A DNA stretch of 64,000 bases from Cryptomeria japonica (Eukaryota; Streptophyta; Pinopsida; Cupressales; Cupressaceae). Shown one piece after another: positions 32,101 through 44,100 of this stretch. The notes beneath the pieces are model-generated. The model was given only the letters and a program-made list of their open reading frames with translations. It was not told the origin of the DNA and searched no databases. The first letter of the stretch is position 1, and every line of letters begins with the position of its first letter. The position numbers and the translations under genes are program-made. The stretch covers positions 145,084,897 through 145,148,896 of the forward strand of contig NC_081407.1 in the NCBI RefSeq assembly GCF_030272615.1, read 5' to 3'.

Positions 32101-35100
32101 AGATGACGACAAAGAAGAATGACAAATCTCAACATACGTGGAGATAAGATACTTCAACACATTCAAACTGAGATACCAAAGGTTGCTTGTGCATCATCAC
32201 ATCAATTGTACAAATCACATATGCATAAAAAGATTACCAATTTGACATATGAGAAATCGGCAATAATAACACAAATACATTTAGAACATACGAACTAAGA
32301 TGTATTCTTCATTATACTTTTGGAAATATACAAGTCCAAAATCCTTTCTATACACAGTGCAAATCAAAATGCCATTACAGGTTTCTCCTAGAATTCCAGC
32401 AGAGTTTTCCCTTTTGTAAAAAGTCTCTCCCCCTTTACATTACAAATAGCCTTGTATTTATAGGCTTCCCAGAATAACCACCTTAGTAACTAACTTTAAT
32501 CCTGGGTTAATAACTAACTCTTTTATGCGTGAATGTCAATGAGTTAATAACTTACACACTTATGCTCAGAAAAAATCGAATTCCTAACCTTTAGTTACAA
32601 TGAGTGACAAAAAGTCACCTTTACCAAAATGGTGACCTAAATCCAATATTTCCAAAGAAAGTGCAAGTTACTTGATTTGTCAAGATGACCATTATGTCTT
32701 TTCCAATACATGCCCGAATCATACATTCTAACTGCATTTTCTAAGCACCTCTTTCCTTGAATAAAATAACATGTAAGGCTTGTAAAAGATATGATCAATC
32801 CAATCATACCCAACTTCATTGCCACCTTGACCATTCGGTGAGGATGCATCTGAATTAAGATCACTTCTATTGGAACTAGAGTATTCACTTCTTTCTCCCT
32901 CCTACAATAGCTCCATATTTTATGACTCTTAAGAGGCAACACCAAAAAGAACAAATCTTTTGAGTACACATCGTATTTCGTGAATATATTGGACCTTGTA
33001 ATCCATCACATGCTCTCATGTTTACATAAAATAAATCATATTGTGATTCATATACCTATAATTGAGATATATTCCTTCAAGTTTATGTGGGAATGACTTC
33101 ATAGAAAATCTCATCTTCGCCATTTTTCATCACAAAGTTAAAATATTAATGAATCCTCTCTGTAGAATCTTTTCCAAAGTCAAGTTCTTTTGTCATGGAA
33201 GATTTTCAACATAGTGCACCTTCATGCTCATCAAACAAATCTATAATAAGAGTATCCAAGATTTCAGCTAAACCATATAAACTCAATCTGGCTTCGAGGT
33301 AAAGCAAGCAACGGACAACAAACAACATATTTTTCAACATCACACCCTTTTCTTGGATATAGTTTGCTAGGGCTAAATATAAAGTCTATGACGCAACTTC
33401 ATTTTATCAAAACTTCTGAGAGTTTCCTTGCCAAGTCTATTTTGTGATGATTTTGTAATCATTGCATTCCTTGAGCTGGCATATCTCTAAGGTATTTTGT
33501 CAAAACAATTCAGGTGTGATGCCAATGGTTGGATATTTTGCGTATGTCTCAAATAGAGCACGGATTGTAGAATGCGGCTTTGCACCTGCCACTCACATTG
33601 CTTGGATTCTTTTAAAACTTTTATAAAATTCATTTTGAGAGAATCTTTATGATCATGGCATGCAACAAGATTGTATTTCTTTGTGGCGTTATGTCAAACA
33701 ATTCACTTGCCTTGTTACTGCATTCACGTTCTACATGCATGCTGCCAGAGTATAAGAAGTATAATTTTGGATTCATCCCTACAATTTGAATTCACTTGAA
33801 TGTTTCTAAAGCATTTTAAATGCATCCATTTTAGTGCATATCGTACTCATGAAGTAACCATTCCTTGAGACATTCTATCAAACAATTCATTGCATTAGTC
33901 TGTGCATCCACATTTTCCATGATCTGCAGCATCTTGAAGAATTTTGTCAAACAATATACCCGCTGGAATCAATGTCTACCCTAGTCCACATGCGTTGTCA
34001 TTTGTATATGCCTTGAGACCACGTTTCTGTGAGGGATTTCGCCAAAGTTTGACATGTGCTGCCTACACCATATACATGAGACCACGTGACTTTGAGGAAT
34101 TGCGCCAGACAGTTAACATGCATGCCATGCGTGGCATTTATACTCCCAGTTAACATGCATGCCATTTGTGGTATACTTTGAGACCATGTTACTTTGAGGA
34201 ATTCTGTCAAACTATTCACGTGCGTTGTCTGTGTTTCCATAGTTCTCACGACTTGCAGCAGCTGTCACAAACTAACCCCGTTGAAAGCGATGTCCACATG
34301 CCTTGTCACCTGTCCATGCCCTATGAGCACGTGACCATGAGGAATTCTGCTAATGGTGTGGTGTGTTCTGTTTGCAGCCAACACCTGAGACCGCGTGACT
34401 TTGAGAAAGTAGACACCAAACAGTGCACTGCTGAAACCACGACCTCCTTTGGGGAATTCTGCCAAACAGTTAACATGCATTGTCAATAGTTAACAAGCGT
34501 TGTCAAACAGTTCACGTGCGTTGTCTGTGCATTCCACATTTCCCATGATTTGCAGCAGCATTTAAAAAAAACGATATCAAAGACCAGCTCTGCTGGAAAC
34601 AACGTTTAGTTCACACACCTTGTCACATTATAATGCCTTGAGACCACGTAACTGTGAGGGATGACGCCAAATAGTGTATGTGCACTGCTGATAATCTCGG
34701 TATTCTTTGAGGAACTTATGCCAAACAGTTAACATGCATTGTCAAACACATTTCCTATGCTTCCCCGGTGCATTCTTATCTGCCACGATATTCTGTAAAA
34801 TAGTTCACATGCCACGTCAAGGCTCCCATGATTTGCATATGATGTGTTCCATATCTCCTTGAGGCGGTCTTCCAAACAGTTAAACACCTATGAGCGGCAT
34901 TAATCCAAACACTTTGAGAGCTTCCTCACAAACTCCATTCCATGCATATCATGTATTCATCGCATTCCATGAGACCACGTTTCTTTGAGGAATTCTGTCA
35001 AATGGTTCACATGCATTTTCTATGCATCCATAACCTACAACATACATGATATTCTTGTCAAGCGTCTCATGAATATTGTCTATTCTTCCTCATTCTGCAA

Positions 35101-38100
35101 CATTCAAACATGTTACGTATATTGGCTATCAGAGTAGTCACGACTACAACATCTAACGTGATTCCCTCTCTTCTTCAATGCTTTGATGAATGCTCATAAC
35201 TTGCTCTCTGAATCCTTCTTTTATTTATTGTTTTTCTTTAATATCTTTCCTTTCTTTGATAAAATCAATAAGAGGTTAAGAATGCTCAAAAACTGAGCAT
35301 TTCTAACCTTCTTGACAAAGTGGGGCCTGCAAGGTTAAGAAAAGAGGTTAGAAATGCTCAAAAAGTGAGCATTTCTAACCTTTTTGTGAAAGGTTAGAAA
35401 TATGGGTTAGAAATGCTCAAAAAGTGAGCATTTCTAACCTTTTTGTGAAAGGTTAAGAAATGAGGTTAAGAATGCTCAAAAAGTGAGCATTTCTAACCTT
35501 GTGCTTCACGAACTATCTTTTAGACCTTAGAAACCATTGATCACTGAGAGGAAACAAGGAAGAGTGCAACCGATGCTTTTGAACAACTTTTTAAGCACAA
35601 ACGATCAGACATATTAAAATAATTTAAAATATTAAATTATTATTTGAGAAATAATTTAAATATTTTAAATATATTGCTTTGGCTGGAGAAAAATGGCATA
35701 ACTTTCAAATGGTAGAGAGTTAGGTCCTAAAATTCGAAACACGCGTCAATGAAAGGGAAAAAGGTCCACACAATTATTTACAGCTCATGATGAAGCCTTA
35801 AATGAGATATTTTAATCATTTGGGAGCAACAGACACCAAAAATTGAAAGTTTAAAATATGACAAAGTATGAACTGGGTTCAAGTGAAAGTTGGCCACACG
35901 ATATAAAATGATGTTTAGATCCTGACTGTCAAGCGATTTCCCTCAATTTGTGATAATTTTCAAAATTCTTCCATTTTTTTCATATTTTGGCTAACAATGA
36001 CCTTGGATTGCGTGTTCACTATTTACACATAACACCCATTGGACCTTTACTCGACACTGAGAGTGATTTGAAGTTTAACTTTTAGGTAGGCCAAATATGG
36101 GGGCAACACACATAAACTGACTTAGAGCATTAATTGCATAACTGATATCTGGTCTTGTATTTACCAGGTACATCAGGAACCCAATCATTTGTCTGTATTG
36201 AGTAGGATCAGTGGTTTGTGACTCTGCTGCTCCTTCTTTAAGTTTATGTAAGTTGGTTTCCATAGGAGAGGTCATGGGTCTACAATTTAGCATTCTGAAT
36301 CTCTTCAAAATATCCAAGGTGTACTTTCCTTGGTTTAGTATAATGTTGTCAAAATTCTACCATACTTCCAATCCTAGGAAGTAATGAAGGAGTCCTAAGT
36401 CCTTCATATCAAATTCTTTGGATAGATCATTCTTGCATTGATCTATAAGGTGATCATTTCCTATGATTAATAAGTCATCAACATATAAAATCAATATTAG
36501 CATATCACCTTTATTTCTTTTGTAGTAGAGATTAGGATCTGCATCATTTTTGGAGAAGCCCAGTCCTGAGAGATAGGTGTCTATTCTTTCATACCAAGCC
36601 TTGGGAGCCTATTTGAGCCCATAGAGAGCTTTCTTGAGTCTACACACATGAGACTCTGCATCATGAATTTCAAAACCTTCAGGTTGCTCTAGGTAGACTT
36701 CTTCTGAGATCTCACAATTTAGAAAAGCTATCTTAACGTCCATTTGGTGTACGTTCTATCCTTTTGCTGTTGCAATGGCTAATACAGCTCTTACTGATGC
36801 ATACCTGGCAACAGGTGCAAAGGTTTCTTCATAATCTATTCCCTCCCTTTGTGAGAAGCCTCTGGCTACAAATCTGGCCTTGTGTTTTTCAGTACTACTG
36901 TCTGCAGCATGTTTGATTTTGAACAACCATTTAGATGAAACCACAGATTTCTTGGTTGGCCTAGGAACAATCTCCCAAACATCATTTTTCATAATGGACT
37001 GATACTCTTCAGACATGGCATCCTTCCATACTTGATGTTCAAGTGCATCTGATACATTGTTAATTGATTATTCAATGCAGCATCTTCTTCAATTGCATTA
37101 GGTTCAAATGGTAAGTTATCAAATGTTTCTTCTTCAATTGCATTAGGTTCAAACGGCAAATTATCAAATGTTTCTTCTTCAATTGCATTAGGTGCATTAT
37201 ATTCGTTTGGTAAATCGAATTGAGATGTTGAGGATGACATACCTTCTTCTCCCATTGTTCTTATGTCACGCAATTTCTTCATACACTGCCTTTGTCTTTC
37301 CTTTTAAGCCTCTCATTGTTTCATCGTTCCTCACTTGTTCTTTCCCATGGTTGATATCGGTTGACCTAAATAGAATCATATTACATATATATGTAAAGAA
37401 AAGTTCAAAAATAAATAAATAACCATAAATATGCATCTTATCACTATTTTTTGGAATCAAACTATTAAACAATCACAATTCAATGATTTGAAACCATGCA
37501 AAAACAAAAAACTAATAAAAACAACAATTCAATCATTTGAAATCAAGCAAAAACAAAAAATTCACTTGCTTTTATGTATACAATAGTGATAGAAGTGCAG
37601 ACACAGTTCCAATGGGTGATGTTCAAGTGCATCTGATACATTGTTTGGTTCAGCTTTAGAGAGGTCATTCATAAGGGCAACATAGCTAGTGAATTTATTA
37701 GGCCTTTTGTTTTCTCTGAAGGTTCCTAAGGGAGCAGCAAACTTCTAAGCTTCTTCTACAGTTTTGGTGGCCCATAGTGGTCTTTTCTTGAGGTTTTCCC
37801 TAGGTGGACTTAGAGTTTCACTCATAGTTTCCTCAGGATTCTCCCTCTGAAGCTCAGGAGTAGGATCTTTATCTAAGCTAGGGTTGGGAATATAGACTTC
37901 AGGATCTAGAGAGTTTTGGGCTCTTTTGAAGGCTAAGTTTTCTTCAAAAATCACATCCCTACTTAGTTCAATATTCTTTTGACCAGGTATATATATCCTG
38001 TAGGCTTTGGAGGTTTCACTGTATCCTACAAAGATTCCCCTTTTTCCAGAGGGCTCTAATTTTAATCTTTTCTCCTTAGGTACATGAATATAAACAGGGC

Positions 38101-41100
38101 ATCCAAAAATCCTAAGGTGGCTTATATCTGGTTTTGATTTAGTAAACACTTCCTCAGGGGTCTTGTCTTCAAGATGAGAGTGAGGACATTTGTTTTGAAT
38201 ATATACTGCAGTGCTAGTTGCTTTTGCCCAAAGATTGATATTTAGATTCTAATCAAGAATCATAGCCTTGGTAGCTTCAACGATTGTCCAATTTTTCCTT
38301 TCTGCTATCCCCTTTTGTTGAGGGTTGTAAGGTATTGTTAACTCCCTCTTAATCCCTGAATTTTTACAAAACTCTTTAAATAATTCTGATGTGTATTCCC
38401 CCCCATTATCAGTTCTTAGGGTTTTAATTTTGTTTCCTGAGTAGTTCTCTGTTAGTGATTTAAATTCTTTAAACCTATTAAGGATCTCTTCTGATTCTTT
38501 ACATTTCAGAAAGTAGATCCAGGTTTTCCTAGAGTAGCCATCAACAAATATTATATAATACAGAAATCCCCCCAATGAATTTACAGACATAGGTCCACAT
38601 ACATCAGAATGAACTAACTCTAAAATTTTACTTGTTTTCCTAGTACTACTCTGAAAAGCACCCTTAGTATTTTTACCTAGGGCACATCCTGTGCATGCCC
38701 CTGAATGATATTGCTTTAGCTTAGGTAAACCTGTGACAAGGTCTCCCATTGATAATAAAGCTCTAAAATTTAGGTGGCCTACTCTTCTAAGCCAGATTTC
38801 ATTGGCATCTGTAGTTTCATGAATTAGGGCTAAGTTGGGCTCTGTGCATAGCTCATCTAAGTAGCCTTGTCTTTGACCAATTGTATTAGCTTTCTTGATA
38901 GATGAGTTCTTTGGCCAAGCCAACACTTTGTTGTCCATGAAGGTCACTCTATATCCATTGTCCTCCAGTGCTGATATTGAGACAAGATTCCTCTTAATGC
39001 CTGGAACATATAGCACTCCTCTAAGTTGTAATGATACACCTGACTTTAGTTTGATGGTGCAGTTTCCAACTCCTTTGACAGGGTGTGTGGACTCATCTCC
39101 GATGGTTACCTCTTCATCATTCTCCTCTTTCATGGAGTCTAGTACTTCTCTGAATCTTTTGATGTGTCTGGATGAGCCACTGTCGATCACCCAGGAGTTC
39201 ACTTTGTTTGATGCTTGATTTGTGAGTGCTGAATAGAGTACATACTTCTCGGAGTCCTCTTCCCTTTTCGATTTTCCTGTTTTGGCAAATTTGGCTTGTT
39301 TAGCTCTTTCCTCTTTAGAGTACATAGTGCCCAAATTTGTCACATCTGTAACACTGAATTTGAGAGAGGTCCTTCTTGAAAGAGTTCTTGCTGTGACGAC
39401 CTTTTCTCTTCCTGAATTGCTTCTTCTTGCCCTTTCTGTCTAAGTGTGTAGTTAGAACTTGAAGATCTTCATCTATATTCTTTTGTTTGATTCCTTTCTT
39501 ATTTTGCCTTGATTCCTCTTGGAGACAGTCAGCCTTTAGCCTATCGAATTTTGGAAAGTTATCCCTTGCACTGATGCCTTGGACGAACGTTTCCTAGATA
39601 CTAGGCAACCCATCTAAAGCAATGAGGGTTAATTCTTTGCTTTGGATCTCATATCCAAGGGTTGCTAGTTGATCCCTTAAGGTAGATATCCGCATGAAGT
39701 AGGCATTGACTGATTCTCCTTTTATCATGGTTATATGATTTATCTCTCTTTTTAGAGCCAAGGTTCTACTGCCATTGGATATCTCAAAAGCGTCTTCAAG
39801 TGCTTTGAACATGTTGAAGGTTGTTTCGTGTTGCTTTATAATGGGCATAATATTGCTCCTTACCCCATCAACTATTATTTTGATAGCCTTATCATTTCCT
39901 TCTCTCCAAATTGCTTGATTTGGTTCAATCTCAGGTTCTTTAGTTTCAATCTTTACAAATGATTCAACTTTGTTATCTTTTAGAATCATTTGAATTCTGA
40001 ATTTCCATGCGGAGAAGTCGTCACCTCCTGCAAGTCTGTCTTCAAATTTGATAGCGCTAGCCATTGATAGGATTGTGATGTTGAATATATACTTGATTTG
40101 AATTTTACGTAAAATTGAACAGCCTCAGGTTCGATTTAACTATAGCTCTGATACCATGTAAATGATGTTCAATTTACATTCAATATGCAAGTTATATTCT
40201 ATTAACTGATTTTGTTGTATTTATTACTGAATTATTATATAAATCTGATTGTCTTCTTTTATGTGGCAGGAGAGGAGGAGCATTTATAAATTTCAATGTC
40301 CATTCTCATACATTTCATTTGGCAATATAGTGGGCTGGGTACGGTCAAGCGATGCCTTGACCAGCCATGTCTTTTGGACATGGCCAATCAAGGCATCACT
40401 TGATCGTGCCCCCTCACGATAATGGTGCATGGCGTTTTATTTACCAACCGGTGCATAGTAAAACACCTGATAATTATCGGTGGTGCATGGTTATATTAAC
40501 ACCCGATATAATTATTGGTGGTGCATGGTTATATTAACATTATCTCTTACACTTGATATAATCGGTGTATGCCAAACGATGTTATACTTACACTATCCTT
40601 AACACCCGATATAATCGGTGTGAACATGTAATATCCCTTGGCTAATCTGACCCTGTTTTGCTTATTTGAACACCAAGGAATATTGTCAAACACTTGGCAT
40701 ACAATGTTTGAAGCCGCTGTAGTGAATTCTTTATTTGTCTTCTTTGGGTTTGTAGGTTGCAAATGAAGTTATGGAAAGCTTCTAACAATGCAAAGTTGTT
40801 ATAGAAATGATATACTAGCTGTTTTAGACCTTTCCACACATATGTAATGACTGAAATTAACTAGTACCGCTAGTTGACATTAAGACAAACACTTGTCATG
40901 CATCCCAATGTATACCTACAGCCATTAGGCATTTAAGCAAACAATTGGCATGAAAGCTAAGTGGCTGATCAATGTTGAATGTTACCATGAATGTGGAATA
41001 TGCAAATTATATCTCCATTAAACATATGCAACCTCCAAATATTTCATGATATAATCATAATAGAAAATGATGCAATGAAGTAATGATTTTCTAATACAAT

Positions 41101-44100
41101 GACCATAGATAGAAAACCTGGTATTTCAATGGCTGCCTTGATATATTGGTTTGATTCTCCTCATATGCAAATCCCTTGTCAAATATATATAGCTGTTCAA
41201 CCTTTCTAAATCCCCTTCTATAGAACTCAAACTACTGTAGCGCACTATTCACGGCACTGTTCATGCGCACTGTTCATGTCACTGTTCACGCGGGTACTAT
41301 TCACGCGAGTACTGTAGCAGTAGATGAAAAAACTTGCAATCTGCTCTTAAAACCTTGAATAATTTGTTGATAATCTCTCCCAACAAGAATGATATAACTC
41401 CATGTGCCAAAGAAGGATGATTCACAACCAACTATAAATGTTTTTCAACAATAAACTTCAAACCCTTGTAGAAAACTTCACCAATTTGCACAAATGAAAG
41501 AACTGAAATATTCTTTCCCACAACTGCAATAATTCAGGTGTTATTTCACACCTTCAAAATTGCTATCAATAGGAAGTTTTCGTTTCCTATGATCAAAGAA
41601 GAAAATTGCGAAAGCCCTAGGCTCCACAATAAAAATCAATCAAAATACTATTCATCAACTGGATGCCGAGAATGAACTCTTGCCTTTCCTTTTATTCTTT
41701 CCTTAAGAGAGCTCAAACACCTTCCTGGCCAATGTGGGATAAAAGATTTATTCCCACATTAAATTATTCACTTAATGCACTTTATTATATTAAAGTGACT
41801 TTATTATTATAAAGTTACTTTAGAACTTTATAATAATATTAAAATATTAAATAAATCACTTAAAGTCACTTAAACTTTAATATCTCTTGATGTACTTGTT
41901 GATTGCTAAGCCGTCTGAGCCAGGAGTCGACTCTCCCTGTTCTCCATGTGATTGGATGCCTGTCTAAAAATAGAAACCCTGAATAGTGACTTACTATAAA
42001 TAGTAAGTATGTGGAACTGAGTCTAGAAATAGCTGCAAAGGCCCAATCAAGGTCGACACTGCCAATAAGCTCTGCTCAGGTGTCTTTCTATTAATAGGAA
42101 CCCTGACTCTCCCAAAATAGTAACTTACTATAAATAGTAAGTGTGCCAATCTGAGTCAAAAAACCTATGCAAAGGCCAAAACCTGAATCCAGCTGAAGAG
42201 TAATGTCTCTAATCACCAAGTAACTGCCACACAAGGCCCTCTATCAATAATTGTTAGCCTACGAGGGTCAAATGATAGGCTAATTCTTACAAACTCTGAT
42301 GCTTGCAAAATGGGGACATTACAGAACATAGACTAATCTTAATATTAAACAATAGTCTAACCGATAATCATTAAGTCTTATTTGCTAGAGTTAACTCGAT
42401 TTGATACAGCTTAAACGCAGTCTTTAATGTTTCAAGTTTGTAGTATTAAAAAATGGTAAATTGAATGCAGGATCGCATGGGAAGCAATTAAATCCTGCAC
42501 TCTAAACCTTTTTCTGGAGCTTAAAGAGAAGATACAGAGAATTCATGGGAGGCTCAGGAAACTAGAGATACGAGACATCCAAAAAATATTCCCAAAAATT
42601 GCAGAAATAAAAGGTTATTTGATATGGCACACTGAAATATCCCAAATAGGATATGCACTATAATTCTAAAAAATAATTTCCTGAATTTTGCCCTAATTAA
42701 ATGCAAACATATATATGGAACAAATCTGAATCAAGATTATTCAGTCTGCTGCTACAAATCAGAAATTCTGAACATGCAATTACAATCAAATAGATAGGCC
42801 AAACATGTACAAGTACAACTCAGAAATCTGCCATTACACATCAAATCCATCAATAGGTTTGTACATGCCAGAATGATGCTTAAAACCCTTCTGGGGATAT
42901 TAAAAGCTGCGAAGATATAACTCTGAAACTCTACGAATCTATCCAAACTGAACAATGAAGCGCAACTGAAGTAGGCTGATCTGGGTTTCCGTCCTAACAG
43001 CCAAAACCATCAGGGTTTCCGTCCTAGGGTATGAGAACAAAATCTGCAGAGAGACAATTATAAAAGGTTTATGTCATGAATGTCCTCCTTGTTGCATTGA
43101 TCCTCCTTTTATAATTGTTTGCCAGCCTTAGATACATTGCATCTAGACACTTCCATACTTAGGCGATTAATATAAAGTTTACATTAATTATTAAATATCA
43201 CCCCATGAAGACATCGCCTAGACATTAAATGTTTAGTCTTAAATGGCCCCCTTTTAATGACTTAATGAGCAATTATAATTATTCCCTTTTAATTATTTAT
43301 TAACTCTATCCAAGGGAATTAAGAAGCTAGAGTTTGACTGCCATATGCCTGTCAAAATGATGGGGACATTACACACACCTGGAGTTGCAGCCAGGACTTC
43401 TCCCTGTTACAATATTCAATATGCAAAGCTAAAAACAGGCCACTGCATTATCTATTACACTTTATTGAACCTTCTGCAATCTCTAAAGCAATAGTTCATA
43501 TTGAATTTCATTTGAGCCCCTGTAGCAACAAGTTCAATTAAATGAAGCTCGGGACAATTTTGGTAGATGGTTGGATTAACTGTTGAAGACATGGTTACAA
43601 GGTTATTTCACCTTGTTGGCTTGGTCAACGCAATAAACGTTAATCTGAAAAGAGGAGTTTGAAGGTTAATCTTGGCGACTCTGTTTCTTTAGTCTAAACT
43701 TCTGAAAAGAGGAGTTTGAAGGTTAATCTGGTCTCCAAAACCTCTAACCCTGGAAAATTGAATGCTGTTGAATGGGCATGTTTGCAGATGGAAAATGATT
43801 CAATTTGTATTAGTCGGGTAAGAGTGGCCAAGATTAGATGTTTTTGTTGATGCCATATTCTGGTGAGTGTCTTACAACAACTGTTTGAATTATGGTGCAT
43901 GAAAGATGTAAAGTTAAACTACTAGTGATTTATAAGTGGAATAATGGGATGAGAAATTGCTCTCACTGCAGAAATGAGGATAGTCCAATAGAGTAATTCA
44001 AGAGTGGTGTACACAAGAGAACACTTGGAGAAAATAAAGGCTTATATGTATCTGGTGGTGCATGAGAAAAGTGAGGTACAGAAAAGGGGACACAGGGCTC

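Larger units (their letters stand above)
31770..36108 (-). mobile_element. 4.3 kb solo LTR inserted in copia B, TSD CACAT
   Basis: Starts TGTTGGTAAACAG and ends ATGGGGGCAACA, with CACAT at 31765-31769 and 36109-36113. Removing it rejoins the copia frame exactly ([14 protein letters not shown]). It has no gag or pol. On the minus strand a TATA box CCTATAAATACAAGG lies at about 32460, 0.7 kb from the 3' end, so the long left-over part (32470-36108) would be U3. This fits one very large LTR rather than a whole element. U3 carries a degenerate tandem array and a hairpin array. Confidence 0.8.
29947..42403 (-). mobile_element. Ty1/copia element B with three internal insertions
   Basis: A minus-strand copia element inside the CBL intron. 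Its 3' LTR is 29947-30647, and the 5' LTR is 40157-40626 plus 42329-42403, truncated. Its coding region lies between 31197 and 40064. Three later inserts interrupt it: 31770-36108 (LTR, TSD CACAT), 37062-37616 (unknown, 29-bp direct repeats) and 40627-42323 (LTR, TSD GAACA). It is related to copia A at the protein level (same gag type and domain order), but the LTRs are unrelated in sequence. The outer end of the 5' LTR is lost, so its TSD cannot be checked. Confidence 0.9.
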
